Positions 18,060 to 27,128 are shown, numbered from the stretch's first letter. The stretch: 64,000 bases of DNA from Pseudomonas viridiflava (GCF_900589395.1 NZ_UUIS01000067.1:79910-143909); one strand, 5' to 3'. Notes: a model not told the origin generated them from the sequence alone. Program-made: numbers and translations.

Positions 18060-18940
18060 GCAGGTGATCCGCCATCAAGCCGGCTGGGCACAGGCAGGCG
18101 ATCACCCTGCAGCGAGGCGGGCAGGCGGATTTCGACGGCCACCGGCAGGTGATCGGAAATGGGCTGGGCCAGCACCTGGACCCGTTCGAGGGTCAGGGTC
18201 GGGCTGAGCAGAATATGATCCAGGCAGCGTTGCGGGCGCCAGCTCGGGAAGGTGGCTTCGATCTGCGGAGCCAGCAGGCCCAGGTCGCGCAGGGGCGAAT
18301 GTTCCAGCAGGTCGAGGGCGTGGGTGTTCATGTCGCCCATCAGGATCTGGTGGCGATAATCGCCGATCAGGTCACGAATATAGGCCAGCTGCAAGGTGCG
18401 GGTACGCGCACCCAGCGCCAGGTGCATCATGACCACCACCAGCGCATCCTCACCCTCGCCGAAGCGCATGAGGATCGCGCCGCGTCCGGCCGGGCCGGGC
18501 AGCGGGTGGTCTTCGATGGCCCAGGGCCGCAGGCGGCTGAGCACGCCGTTGCTGTGCTGCGCCAGGCGCCCCAGGTTGCGATTGAGCTGTTGGTACCAGT
18601 ACGGGAAACCGCCCAGCTGTGCCAGATGCTCGACCTGATTGATATAGCCCGAGCGCATGCTGCCACCATCGGCTTCCTGCAACGCCACCAGATCGAAGTC
18701 ACCGATCAGTTGGCCGATCTTCTGCAGGTTGCCCGAGCGCCCGCCATGCGGCAGCACATGCTGCCAGCTGCGGGTCAGGTAATGGTGATAGCGCTGGGTG
18801 GTGATGCCCACCTGGATATTGAAGCTGAGCAGGCGCAGGCGGCCATCGTCCGGCAGGCCGCTGTCGGTCAGGTGAGCTTCGTTGACCCGGGCATCACGCG
18901 GGCCGGCGACACGTTCGGTACCTCTGCCCCAGCGGCGCAT
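18056..18940 (-). CDS. Endonuclease/exonuclease/phosphatase (EEP) family protein
   Basis: 294 residues. EEP-fold signatures are in order: FNIQVGI near residue 40, DLVALQEADGG with the metal-binding glutamate, LALGARTRTLQ, LMGDMNTHALDL, and a C-terminal SDHLPVAVEIRLP with the catalytic His. Such enzymes cut phosphodiester bonds in nucleic acids or phospholipids, or act on phosphoinositides. No signal peptide was seen. The stop codon overlaps the dgcH start, and dsbA ends 6 bp upstream of this start, implying a run dsbA-EEP-dgcH. The substrate is unknown. Confidence 0.85.
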   Translation of the reverse strand: MRRWGRGTERVAGPRDARVNEAHLTDSGLPDDGRLRLLSFNIQVGITTQRYHHYLTRSWQHVLPHGGRSGNLQKIGQLIGDFDLVALQEADGGSMRSGYINQVEHLAQLGGFPYWYQQLNRNLGRLAQHSNGVLSRLRPWAIEDHPLPGPAGRGAILMRFGEGEDALVVVMMHLALGARTRTLQLAYIRDLIGDYRHQILMGDMNTHALDLLEHSPLRDLGLLAPQIEATFPSWRPQRCLDHILLSPTLTLERVQVLAQPISDHLPVAVEIRLPASLQGDRLPVPSRLDGGSPA

Positions 18941-18946
18941 GACGGC

Positions 18947-19591
18947 TTACTGACCGGGCTTGGCAGTGGCGCGCTCTTTGGCGATCAACTCGTCGGCCAC
19001 CTTGAGGGCGCCGTCAGCTCCACCGGCGGTGCCAAGGTCAAAGCGGTATTTGCCATTGACGATCATGGTCGGTACGCCGGTCACTTCATACTTCTTGGCC
19101 AGTTCCTTGGCCTTGGCGATCTGGCCCTTGACGGCGAAGGAGTTGAACGTACTGAGGAATTTCTCCTTGTCTACGCCCTGGGTGGCCAGGAAGTCGGCCA
19201 TTTCCTCAGGCTTGACCAATTGCTTGTGCTGTTTCTGGATGGCCTCGAATACCGCGGCATGCACCTCGTGCTCCACGCCCATGCTTTCAAGGGTGATGAA
19301 CATCTGGCCGTGAGCGTCCCAAGGCCCGCCAAACATGGCCGGGATACGCACGAAGTTGACATCGGAAGGCAGCTTTTCAACCCACGGATTGATTTTCGGC
19401 TCGAAGGCGTAGCAGTGCGGGCACCCGTACCAGAACAACTCGACGACTTCGATCTTGCCAGGCTGGGCAACCGGCACCGCGCTGCTCAGCTCGACATATT
19501 GTTTGTCGGCCTCGATCGGCTGGGCGGCGTGTGCGGTCATACCAAACACGCTGGCGGCAACCAGGGCGGCGCTGAGAATCAGGTTACGCAT
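18947..19591 (-). CDS. dsbA: Thiol:disulfide interchange protein DsbA
   Basis: 214 residues with a signal peptide (1-22, ending AHA). The thioredoxin-fold active site FWYGCPHCYAFEP has C57-P-H-C60, and the cis-proline loop is VTGVPTMIVNGKY. It introduces disulfide bonds into exported proteins in the periplasm. The ATG at 19591 has an AGGAGTAAAGC ribosome-binding region. It heads a run with the EEP hydrolase and dgcH genes. Confidence 0.95.
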   Translation of the reverse strand: MRNLILSAALVAASVFGMTAHAAQPIEADKQYVELSSAVPVAQPGKIEVVELFWYGCPHCYAFEPKINPWVEKLPSDVNFVRIPAMFGGPWDAHGQMFITLESMGVEHEVHAAVFEAIQKQHKQLVKPEEMADFLATQGVDKEKFLSTFNSFAVKGQIAKAKELAKKYEVTGVPTMIVNGKYRFDLGTAGGADGALKVADELIAKERATAKPGQ

Positions 19592-19768
19592 GCTTTACTC
19601 CTGAGCAGAATGGGATCGCGTACAGCGACGGCTTTTCGACCGGCCGTCACAGGGCGAGTTCGGTAGTGTAACGCTGGCGGTCAGAAAAAAGGGTAGACCA
19701 GGCCAGGGTTTTTTGGCGGGTGGCCTGTGATGCGTTTCAGCGGGGAAAGGCATAAGCCGACGGTGTGG

Positions 19769-19793
19769 CTTTCCCGGCTGAAGCCGGTCCTAC
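19769..19793. repeat. Single family-A REP arm
   Basis: TTTCCCGGCTGAAGCCGGTC matches the right arm of the family-A doublets at 3533 and 38558. No partner arm was found, so this is a singlet in the dsbA-cytochrome c4 gap. The remaining 200 bp contain the dsbA upstream region and no other structure. Confidence 0.7.
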
Positions 19794-19823
19794 GGGTCCT
19801 GCGGATGGCAGTAGAGCAGCGGC

Positions 19824-20438
19824 TCAATGCAAGCCCTGGATGTACTGGGCCAGCGCTTCGATGTCTTGGGTGCTCAGGCGCCCGGCGATGGTGCGCATGA
19901 CTTGCGTGTCACCGTCGTTGACGCGCTGGCCTTCGCGAAAGGCCGTCAGCTGCTTTTTGATGTAGTCGGCGTGCTGGCCACCCAGGCGCGGGTAGCCGGC
20001 CGACGCATTGCCGCTGCCATCGGGCGCATGGCAGCCGGTGCAGGCCGGCAGGCCCTGCTCCAGCCTGCCGCCGCGAAACAGTGCCTGGCCACGGGCGACC
20101 ATCCCAGGGTCGGCGGCGCCCACGCCGGGTTTCTGGCGGTTGTACCAGGCGGCGATATCGGCCAGGTCCTGATCTTGCAGCGGGTTGAGCAGCCCGGTCA
20201 TTTCCGGCACCACGCGCCGGCCGTCCCTGATCTCGCGCAACTGTTTGAGCAGGTAACGCTCGCCTTGACCGGCGAGCCTGGGGAAACTGGCCAGGGGGCT
20301 GTTGCCGTCCGGACCATGACAGGCCGTGCACACGGCAATCTTGTCCTGGCCTGCCTCGGCATTGCCTGCCAGGCCTGCCGCCTGCACCGAGGCGCAGGCT
20401 CCCAGGGTCAACAGCAGACTTGCAAGCAGTGTGTTCAT
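19824..20438 (-). CDS. cc4: Diheme cytochrome c4
   Basis: 204 residues from the ATG at 20438. A GTG four codons upstream is in frame, but this ATG gives the usual signal peptide start. Residues 1-~20 form a signal peptide. Two c-type heme sites, CTACH and CTGCH, lie in two similar halves of ~90 residues, each with a distal methionine region (MTGLLNPL and MRTIAGRLS). Cytochrome c4 is periplasmic and passes electrons to terminal oxidases, which suits the aa3 oxidase cluster further along the window. It is divergent from engB. Confidence 0.93.
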   Translation of the reverse strand: MNTLLASLLLTLGACASVQAAGLAGNAEAGQDKIAVCTACHGPDGNSPLASFPRLAGQGERYLLKQLREIRDGRRVVPEMTGLLNPLQDQDLADIAAWYNRQKPGVGAADPGMVARGQALFRGGRLEQGLPACTGCHAPDGSGNASAGYPRLGGQHADYIKKQLTAFREGQRVNDGDTQVMRTIAGRLSTQDIEALAQYIQGLH

Positions 20439-20709
20439 CAGGTCATCCACATCGGCTATAGAGTGAAACGTCAGGGCGTGGCAGGCTCATGCGCCTGCCA
20501 CGGCCGTCTTTGGCCATTTTCACGCCGGCTGCCCCGCCCTTGGGCGGGTGAGTCAGCAAAAACCTTTCAGGTTGAAAGCGGACTGCGGTCTAATACGCGC
20601 CGGATCGGGTTAAAACCTGCGCCCCAGGCGTGACCGATCCGCTTCTCGCTTCAATGTACAGAACACCGCTTGCCGCACCCCTTGCAGCAGGGCCATTACC
20701 GGAAATCAC

Positions 20710-21354
20710 ATGCAGCTCAAGAACCCCATCCTCGGCCTCTGCCAGCAAGCCACGTTCATGCTCAGCGCCGCCAAGGTCGACCAGTGCCCCGATGATGCGG
20801 GCTTCGAAGTGGCCTTTGCCGGCCGCTCCAACGCCGGCAAGTCCAGCGCCCTGAACACCCTGACCCACGCCAGCCTGGCCCGCACCTCGAAGACCCCGGG
20901 GCGCACCCAGTTGCTGAACTTCTTCCGCCTGGACGACGAGCGGCGCCTGGTCGACCTGCCCGGCTACGGCTACGCCAAGGTGCCGATCCCGCTCAAGCAG
21001 CACTGGCAGCGTCACCTGGAAGCCTATCTGGGCAGCCGCGAAAGCCTCAAGGGCGTGATCCTGCTGATGGACGTGCGCCACCCGATGACCGACTTCGACA
21101 ACATGATGCTCGACTGGTCGGTGGCCAGCGGCATGCCGATGCACATCCTGCTGACCAAGGCCGACAAGCTGACCCATGGCGCAGCCAAGAACACCCTGCT
21201 CAAGGTCCAGGCACAGATCCGCAAGGGCTGGGGCGACACTGTCACCATCCAGCTGTTCTCGGCACCAAAACGCACAGGCCTTGAAGAAGCCTATACCAGG
21301 CTGGCCGGTTGGCTCGAGCTGCCTGACAAGGTGCAGGTTGCAGCCACCGAATAG
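20710..21354 (+). CDS. engB: Ribosome biogenesis GTP-binding protein EngB (YihA/YsxC)
   Basis: 214 residues. GTPase motifs are present: G1 GRSNAGKSSALN, G2 region TSKTPGRTQLLNFF, G3 DLPGYGYAKVP, G4 TKADK and a G5-like SAPKR. EngB is an essential GTPase in late assembly of the 50S ribosomal subunit. The order cc4, engB, ErsA, polA is conserved in Pseudomonas. Its transcript converges with the ErsA-type RNA, whose terminator hairpin lies just after this stop codon. Confidence 0.95.
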   Translation: MQLKNPILGLCQQATFMLSAAKVDQCPDDAGFEVAFAGRSNAGKSSALNTLTHASLARTSKTPGRTQLLNFFRLDDERRLVDLPGYGYAKVPIPLKQHWQRHLEAYLGSRESLKGVILLMDVRHPMTDFDNMMLDWSVASGMPMHILLTKADKLTHGAAKNTLLKVQAQIRKGWGDTVTIQLFSAPKRTGLEEAYTRLAGWLELPDKVQVAATE

Positions 21355-21375
21355 ATCGAAAGATAAATCGCAGGC

Positions 21376-21420
21376 AAAAAAAACCCCGGACTTCGTATGG
21401 GGAGGGGGAAGTTCGGGGTT
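21376..21420 (-). terminator. Rho-independent terminator of the ErsA-type RNA
   Basis: AACCCCGAACTT and AAGTCCGGGGTT pair with one mismatch on the minus strand, followed directly by eight T's (A-run at 21376-21383 on the plus strand). On the plus strand the same hairpin follows the engB stop by about 27 bp but has no T-run, so efficient termination is predicted only for the RNA gene. Confidence 0.9.
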
Positions 21421-21505
21421 CAAGGTCCAGACCCTCAGGGAGGGGTCCGGATATCTGCCAACACTTAACACAACATAGGAGCATGAAAGGCCTTGCGAGC
21501 CAATC
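21376..21505 (-). ncRNA. ersA: ErsA-type small RNA (Spot 42 position, between engB and polA)
   Basis: No protein is encoded. On the minus strand a strong AlgU promoter (21512-21539) is followed by ~130 nt ending in a GC-rich hairpin and eight T's. P. aeruginosa ErsA is about 132 nt, lies in the same polA-engB gap and is AlgU dependent. The middle contains unpaired C-rich stretches (CCCCTCCC, TTCCCCCTCCCC), as expected for pairing with Shine-Dalgarno regions. ErsA works with Hfq; known P. aeruginosa targets include algC. Transcript ends are inferred. Confidence 0.85.
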
Positions 21506-21511
21506 GTGAAC

Positions 21512-21539
21512 TCTGACCGGGCCCCGGGGCGCTAAGTTC
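21512..21539 (-). promoter_or_regulatory. AlgU (sigma-22) promoter of the ErsA-type RNA
   Basis: The minus strand reads GAACTT, 17 bp, then TCAGA. This fits the AlgU/RpoE-type consensus GAACTT-N16/17-TCtgA. The expected start point, 5-8 bp beyond the -10, gives a transcript of about 130 nt to the terminator. Confidence 0.88.
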
Positions 21540-21639
21540 CTGAGATGAACAAATGTTCATATTGTCCACTCGGCAGGGTGTGAGGCGGCTCTGTTGGCGA
21601 TAGCGGCAGCGAACCTGCCGCATTTTTATCGCCTGCCTT

Positions 21640-21935
21640 ATCGCCATCGCGAGCAAGCTCCCTCCCACAATGTTCGATGAAATCCCGGATCTTGTGCCAG
21701 ACACAAGACCTGTAGGAGGCAGCAACGGCTGGCGATGGCTATGTAACAGGCGCAGCAGGTGTATGGGCCTTGCTGGCCTCATCGCTGGCAAGCCGCCTCC
21801 CACCCGTTGGATGTCGCCCTGGATTTCGGGCCTGGCACCAGACTGTGGGAGGCGGCTTGCCGGCGATTACGGTGTTACACACGCAACAGATGCACAGGCT
21901 TTACCGGCCCTGTCGCGAGCAGAGCTGCCGTCCAC
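21640..21935. repeat. Cluster of family-D REP arms in the engB-polA gap
   Basis: Arms related to GTGGGAGGCGGCTTGCCGGC occur at about 21640-21669, 21709-21739 (diverged), 21779-21804 and 21843-21869, in alternating orientation, with a further degenerate copy near 21909-21935. Pairs such as 21779/21843 can fold as long hairpins. They fill the gap between the ErsA promoter and the polA stop codon. Nothing else was seen there. Confidence 0.8.
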
Positions 21936-21948
21936 AGGCTGATCTGTA

Positions 21949-24711
21949 TCAGTGTGCCTCGTCCCAGTTATCACCCACGCCTACATCCACCACCAACGGC
22001 ACATCCAGTTGCGCCGCACCGCTCATGTGCGGGCGAATCTCTTCGCTGATGCGCTCGACCAGGTCCTCGCGCACTTCCAGCACCAGTTCGTCGTGCACCT
22101 GCAGGATCACCCGGGCGTCCAGGCCTGATTCGTTGAGCCAGGTGTTCACCGCCACCATGGCTTTCTTGATGATGTCGGCCGCCGTGCCCTGCATCGGCGC
22201 GTTGATCGCCGTGCGTTCGGCGCCGGCACGCAGTTGCGGCTTGTCGGAGTTGATGTCCGGCAGGTACAGGCGCCGGCCGAACAGGGTTTCGACGTAGCCC
22301 TTCTCGGCGGCCTGCTCGCGGGTGCGCTCCATGTACTCGCGCACGCCGGGGTAGCGGGCAAAGTAACGGTCGATGTAGGCCTTGGCCTGCTTGCCGTCGA
22401 CACCGATCTGGCGCGCCAGGCCCTGGGCGCCCATGCCGTAGATCAGACCGAAGTTGATCGCCTTGGCGCTGCGGCGCTGGTCGTTGGTGACTTGATCGAG
22501 CTCGACGCCGAACACCTCGGCGGCGGTGGCCCGGTGCACGTCCAGGCCGTTCTGGAAGGCATGCAGCAAGCCTTCGTCCTTGGCCAGGTGGGCCATGATC
22601 CGCAGTTCGATCTGCGAATAGTCCGCTGCCAGCAGCTTGTAGCCCGGCGAGGCGATGAAGGCCTGGCGAATGCGCCGGCCTTCGGCGGTGCGCACCGGGA
22701 TGTTCTGCAGGTTCGGTTCGCTGGAGGAGAAGCGCCCCGTGGCCGCGCCGGCCTGATTGTAGGAGGTGTGCACGCGCCCGGTGCGCGGGTTGATCTGCCC
22801 TGGCAGGGTGTCGGTGTAGGTGCTTTTCAGCTTGCTGATCGAGCGGTATTGCAACAGCAGCGTAGGCAGTTCATGGCCCTGCTCGGACAGCTTGACCAGC
22901 ACCTCTTCGGAGGTCGACGGCTTGCCGGTCGGGGTCTTGCCCAGCACCGGCAGTTGCAGCTTGTCGTAGAGGATCTTGCCCAATTGGGTCGGCGAGCCGA
23001 GGTTGAACTCTTCGCCGGCCAGCTCGAAGGCCTGGCGCTCCAGCTCGACCATCTTGTTGCCCAGCTCGACGCTCTGCACGCCCAGCAGCCTGGCGTCGAC
23101 CCGTGCCCCCTCGCGCTCGATCTGCGCCAGCACCGGCACCAGCGGCATCTCGATGTCGCTCAGCACTGTGCCCAGGCCGTCTTCGGCCTTGAGTTTTTCA
23201 GCCAGCACCTGGTGCAGGCGCAGGGTCACATCGGCGTCTTCGGCGGCATAGGGGCCGGCCTGTTCCAGGGCGATCTGGTCGAAGGTCAGCTGTTTTTTGC
23301 CCTTGCCGGCGATCTCGGTGAAGCTGATGGTCTTCTGGCCCAGGTACTTGAGAGCCAGACTGTCCATGTCGTGGGCAGTGGCCACCGAGTTGAGCACATA
23401 CGACTCGAGCATGGTGTCGAACGCCACGCCGCGCACGGTGATGCCGTTGGCGTGGTCACCGCCGATGGCGCAGTTGGCGAGGATATTGATGTCGTACTTG
23501 GCGTTCTGCCCGACCTTGGCCTTGGCCGGGTCTTCGAGCAGCGGCTTGAGCGCCCGCAGCACGGCGTCGCGGTCCAGTTGGTCGGGCACGCCCATGTAGG
23601 AGTGGGTCAGCGGGATATAGGCCGCTTCACCGGGCTTGACCGCAAACGACAGGCCGACCAGTTGCGCCTTTTGCGCATCCAGGCCGGTGGTCTCGGTGTC
23701 GAAGGCGATCAGCTCGGCCTTGTTCAGCTTGTCCAGCCAGGCGTCGAAGCGCGCCTGATCGAGGATGGTTTCGTAGCCGCTGTGGTCGCTGGGCGCCACC
23801 TCGGGCTGGACGATTTCCTGGCCGGAGCGGCGCGCATCGCGCTCCACATCGTTGATCCAGCTCTTGAACTCCAGCTCGGTGTACAGCTCGATGAGCTTTT
23901 CGCGGTCCGGCTCGCCGATCACCAGCTCATCGAGTTTCACGTCCAGTGGCACGTCGATCTTGATGGTCGCCAGCTCATAAGACAGAAACGCCATGTCGCG
24001 GTGCTCGGCCAGCTTGGCGCCCAGGGTCTTGGCACCGCGGATCGGCAGGGCAGCCACGGCGTCGAGGTCGGCGTACAGCTCGGCCAGCCCGCCGCCGATG
24101 CCGACCAGCAAGGCGGTGGCGGTCTTTTCGCCCACGCCCGGCACGCCGGGAATGTTGTCGACCTTGTCGCCCATCAGGGCCAGGAAATCGATGATGTGCT
24201 CGGGACCGACGCCGAATTTCTCTTTCACGCCAGCCACGTCCAGCACGCTACCGGTCATGGTGTTGACCAGCGTAATGTGGCCGTCGACCAGCTGCGCCAT
24301 GTCCTTGTCGCCGGTCGAGATGATCACCGGGCGCTGGGCGGCAGCGCTACTGCGCGCCAGGGTGCCGATCACGTCGTCGGCCTCGACCCCTTCGACGCAC
24401 AACAGCGGATAGCTCAGGGCTTTCACACAGGCATGCAACAGGTCGACCTGCACCCGCAGGTCATCGGGCATGCTCGGCCGGTTGGCCTTGTAGTCGGCAA
24501 ACAGCTCGTCGCGAAAGGTCCCGCCCTTGGCGTCGAACACCACCGCGAACGGGCTGCCCGGATACTGCTTGCGCAGGCTCTTGAGCATGTTCAGCACACC
24601 CTTGACCGCCCCGGTGGGCAAGCCCTTGGAGGTGGTCAATGGCGGCAGGGCGTGAAAGGCGCGGTACAGGTAGGACGAACCGTCCACCAGGACGAGGGGT
24701 GCTTGGCTCAT
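21949..24711 (-). CDS. polA: DNA polymerase I
   Basis: 920 residues from the ATG at 24711 (MSQAPLVLVDGSSYLYRAFH). The 5'-3' exonuclease occupies ~1-290, including STGDKDMAQLVD and GVPGVGEKTA. The 3'-5' exonuclease domain begins near 320 with the proofreading motif IAFDTETTGLDA. The polymerase domain has DYSQIELRIMAHLA (motif A), RRSAKAINFGLIYGM (motif B) and LQVHDELVLEV (motif C). All catalytic motifs are intact. It fills gaps and replaces Okazaki primers. It is divergent from the DUF2782 gene. Confidence 0.97.
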   Translation of the reverse strand: MSQAPLVLVDGSSYLYRAFHALPPLTTSKGLPTGAVKGVLNMLKSLRKQYPGSPFAVVFDAKGGTFRDELFADYKANRPSMPDDLRVQVDLLHACVKALSYPLLCVEGVEADDVIGTLARSSAAAQRPVIISTGDKDMAQLVDGHITLVNTMTGSVLDVAGVKEKFGVGPEHIIDFLALMGDKVDNIPGVPGVGEKTATALLVGIGGGLAELYADLDAVAALPIRGAKTLGAKLAEHRDMAFLSYELATIKIDVPLDVKLDELVIGEPDREKLIELYTELEFKSWINDVERDARRSGQEIVQPEVAPSDHSGYETILDQARFDAWLDKLNKAELIAFDTETTGLDAQKAQLVGLSFAVKPGEAAYIPLTHSYMGVPDQLDRDAVLRALKPLLEDPAKAKVGQNAKYDINILANCAIGGDHANGITVRGVAFDTMLESYVLNSVATAHDMDSLALKYLGQKTISFTEIAGKGKKQLTFDQIALEQAGPYAAEDADVTLRLHQVLAEKLKAEDGLGTVLSDIEMPLVPVLAQIEREGARVDARLLGVQSVELGNKMVELERQAFELAGEEFNLGSPTQLGKILYDKLQLPVLGKTPTGKPSTSEEVLVKLSEQGHELPTLLLQYRSISKLKSTYTDTLPGQINPRTGRVHTSYNQAGAATGRFSSSEPNLQNIPVRTAEGRRIRQAFIASPGYKLLAADYSQIELRIMAHLAKDEGLLHAFQNGLDVHRATAAEVFGVELDQVTNDQRRSAKAINFGLIYGMGAQGLARQIGVDGKQAKAYIDRYFARYPGVREYMERTREQAAEKGYVETLFGRRLYLPDINSDKPQLRAGAERTAINAPMQGTAADIIKKAMVAVNTWLNESGLDARVILQVHDELVLEVREDLVERISEEIRPHMSGAAQLDVPLVVDVGVGDNWDEAH

Positions 24712-24785
24712 GAGCAGAATCAACCTTTTCGGCAGGGTCGGCGCTAGAATGCGTGGACCGTAGACAACAAAAGGACAAGGTTATC

Positions 24786-25073
24786 ATGCGCACGCTCAAT
24801 CGCCTGTTCGTGACCTGCGTACTGCTGAGCGTGCCCCTGCTGGCCGTGGCGGCAGAAGAAGCACCGTCCGCCGACCCGGAAGTGACGATCCGCACCGACG
24901 GCGACCGAACCATCCAGGAGTATCGCCAGAATGGTTTTCTGTATGCGGTCAAGATCACACCCAAGCACGGCAAACCGTATTTTCTGGTCCGTGCCGATGG
25001 CACCAGTCCCAACTTCATTCGTTCGGACCAACCGGACATGCTGATCCCGCAGTGGGAAATATTCAGCTGGTAA
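24786..25073 (+). CDS. DUF2782 periplasmic protein
   Basis: 95 residues from the ATG at 24786, with an AAAAGGACAAGG ribosome-binding region. A signal peptide (1-22) precedes a small domain: VTIRTDGDRTIQEYRQNGFL, VKITPKHGKPYFLVRADG, ending LIPQWEIFSW. This matches the DUF2782 pattern. The function is unknown. It sits between polA (divergent) and thrB (36 bp downstream, same strand), the arrangement found across Pseudomonas, so co-transcription with thrB is likely. Confidence 0.85.
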   Translation: MRTLNRLFVTCVLLSVPLLAVAAEEAPSADPEVTIRTDGDRTIQEYRQNGFLYAVKITPKHGKPYFLVRADGTSPNFIRSDQPDMLIPQWEIFSW

Positions 25074-25109
25074 CCTTTACATTCATTATTTGAGCTGGCA
25101 GTCGCTGAT

Positions 25110-26060
25110 ATGTCCGTCTTTACCCCCCTGACCCGGCCCGAGCTGGAAACCTTTCTTTCGGCTTACGGGCTTGGTCGCCTGCTTGACTATCAGGGCATCG
25201 CCGCCGGTAGCGAGAACACCAACTACTTCATCAGCCTGGAGCAGGGCGAGTTCGTCCTGACCCTGGTCGAACGCGGGCCGGTGCAGGAAATGCCGTTCTT
25301 CATCGACCTGCTCGATGTGCTGCATGACGCCAACCTGCCGGTGCCCTACGCCTTGCGCACCACCGAAGGCGCGGCCCTGCGCGAGCTCAAGGGCAAGCCT
25401 GCGTTGCTGCAGCCCCGCCTGTCGGGCAAGCACATCCAGCAACCCAACGCCCAGCACTGCATCGCCATCGGCGAGCTGCAGGCCGGCCTGCACCTGGCCA
25501 CCCGCGACAAGGTGCTGGAGCGCAAGACCGACCGGGGCCTGGAGTGGATGCTCAGCGAGGGACGCAACTTTCTTTCGCACCTGGGCGCGCCACAGGCCGC
25601 CTTGCTGGACGCCACGCTGCAAGAAATCGAAACGCACTTTGCCGCGATTCTGGCATTGCCACGCGCCAACCTGCATGCCGACCTGTTCCGCGACAACGCG
25701 CTGTTCGAAGGCACGCACCTGACCGGGGTGATCGACTTCTACAATGCCTGCTCGGGGCCGATGCTGTATGACCTGGCCATTGCCCTGAACGACTGGTGTT
25801 CGCACGATGACGGCCAACTGGACCTGCCCCGCGCCCGGGCCTTCCTGGGCGCCTACGCGGCGCGTCGACCGTTCACCGCCGCCGAAGCACAGCTGTGGCC
25901 GGTGATGCTGCGCATTGCCTGCGTGCGCTTCTGGCTGTCACGCCTGATCGCTGCCGAAACCTTTGCCGGGCAGGACGTGCTGATCCACGATCCGGCCGAA
26001 TTCGAACAACGCCTGCAACAGCGCCAGGACGTAAGCCTGGCGTTGCCGATGGCGCTGTAG
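25110..26060 (+). CDS. thrB: Homoserine kinase (aminoglycoside-phosphotransferase fold)
   Basis: 316 residues. It belongs to the APH-fold homoserine kinases of Pseudomonas, not the GHMP type of E. coli. N-terminal GSENTNYFISLEQGEFVLTL is the nucleotide-binding lobe. The catalytic loop is NLHADLFRDNALFEG and the metal-binding DFG-like site is LTGVIDFYNACSGPMLYDL. It phosphorylates homoserine for threonine synthesis. The stop codon TAG lies in a GTAGGATCC string just before a REP element. Confidence 0.93.
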   Translation: MSVFTPLTRPELETFLSAYGLGRLLDYQGIAAGSENTNYFISLEQGEFVLTLVERGPVQEMPFFIDLLDVLHDANLPVPYALRTTEGAALRELKGKPALLQPRLSGKHIQQPNAQHCIAIGELQAGLHLATRDKVLERKTDRGLEWMLSEGRNFLSHLGAPQAALLDATLQEIETHFAAILALPRANLHADLFRDNALFEGTHLTGVIDFYNACSGPMLYDLAIALNDWCSHDDGQLDLPRARAFLGAYAARRPFTAAEAQLWPVMLRIACVRFWLSRLIAAETFAGQDVLIHDPAEFEQRLQQRQDVSLALPMAL

Positions 26061-26073
26061 GATCCCGCACAAC

Positions 26074-26122
26074 CCCGTAGGACCGGCTTTAGCCGGGAAC
26101 GGTGGCGCTGCGGTCCTACGGG
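26074..26122. repeat. REP inverted repeat between thrB and znuA
   Basis: CCCGTAGGACC (26074-26084) and GGTCCTACGGG (26112-26122) are perfect 11-bp arms; the inner CCGGCTTTAGCCGG is a smaller hairpin. It is a short family-A relative. It lies between convergent stop codons and may slow transcription from both sides. Confidence 0.8.
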
Positions 26123-26137
26123 AATGAAGTCGCCGGG

Positions 26138-27109
26138 CTAGAGGCTTTCCAGACAGCCGGCCAGATCGTTGCCGAGTTTTTCCAGCAATTGCTCATAGCC
26201 CCGGGCGGTGGCCTCGGTATAGCCGCCCAGCGCGTCGAGTTCGGCCAGTTTGACCGGCAGGCCGGCGGTCAGGGTCTCGGCCAGTTTCGGGCGCAGCGGC
26301 GGCTCGCTGAACACGCACGTTGTGCCCGACTCTTTCAGGCGCTCGCGCATCGCGGCGACATGCTTGGCACCCGGCTGCACTTCGCTGGCGACGCTGAACA
26401 CCCCGGTGTGCCTGAGGCCGTAGGCCTGCTCGAAATAGTCATAGGCTTCGTGAAACACGAACCAAGGCTTGTCGCCCACACCGCTGACCCGTGCCTTGAT
26501 GCGTGCATCCAGAGCATCGAGGCGCTGCTCGAAAGCCTTGGCGTTGCTGGCATAGCGGGCGGCATTGGCCGGATCGGCGGCACTCAGGTCGGCGGCCATC
26601 TTCGCGGCGATCACCCGCGCGTTGACGGTCGACAGCCACAGGTGCGAATCCAGGCTGCCAGGGCGGTGATCATGGTCGTGCTCTTCATAGCCCGGATCCT
26701 GATGGTCATGGCCGTGATCGTCATGCTCATGGTCATGATCGGCATGCGAGGTCTGGTCGGCGGCAAAATGCCTCAGCTTCATGCCGGGCAAATCCTGCAC
26801 TGCCACGGTAGGCAGGCTGCGATTGCCCAGTACACGGGGCAGAAAGCCTTCCATGTCCGGGCCGATCCAATACAGCAGATCGACATCACCCACCCGCCGT
26901 ACGTCGGACGGACGCAGGGCGTAATGATGCGGCGAAGCACCGGGCGGCAACAGCACATCGGGCTGGCCGACGCCGTCCTGAACCGCCGCGGCAATCAGTT
27001 GCAGCGGCTTGATGCTGGTCAGGACCTTGACGTCGGCCTGGACGGTGGCAGCGGCCGACAAGCCGGCAGCCAGTACGAGAGATGTAAAAAGTCGGCGCAC
27101 GCGAAACAC
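26138..27109 (-). CDS. znuA: Zinc ABC transporter substrate-binding protein ZnuA
   Basis: 323 residues. Reading upstream, the frame closes one base before 27109, so the start is GTG at 27109 (or GTG three codons later). A signal peptide is followed by a metal-binding cluster-A protein. A zinc ligand lies in the PGASPHHYALRPSD region, and a His/Asp-rich loop (HADHDHEHDDHGHDH and EEHDHDH, residues ~117-148) is the ZnuA signature. It captures zinc in the periplasm for ZnuBC. It is divergent from zur, with a Zur-box-like sequence between. Confidence 0.94.
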   Translation of the reverse strand: MFRVRRLFTSLVLAAGLSAAATVQADVKVLTSIKPLQLIAAAVQDGVGQPDVLLPPGASPHHYALRPSDVRRVGDVDLLYWIGPDMEGFLPRVLGNRSLPTVAVQDLPGMKLRHFAADQTSHADHDHEHDDHGHDHQDPGYEEHDHDHRPGSLDSHLWLSTVNARVIAAKMAADLSAADPANAARYASNAKAFEQRLDALDARIKARVSGVGDKPWFVFHEAYDYFEQAYGLRHTGVFSVASEVQPGAKHVAAMRERLKESGTTCVFSEPPLRPKLAETLTAGLPVKLAELDALGGYTEATARGYEQLLEKLGNDLAGCLESL

Positions 27110-27128
27110 TCATATCGGGCAGGAACGG

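Noticed and set aside
20590..21471. 293-codon open frame opposite engB
   Set aside because: No motif, no credible ribosome-binding site; overlaps engB and the ErsA-type RNA.
22234..24747. 837-codon open frame opposite polA
   Set aside because: Antisense shadow of a high-GC gene; composition His/Gln/Leu/Gly-rich with no family motifs, while polA has all its motifs on the other strand.
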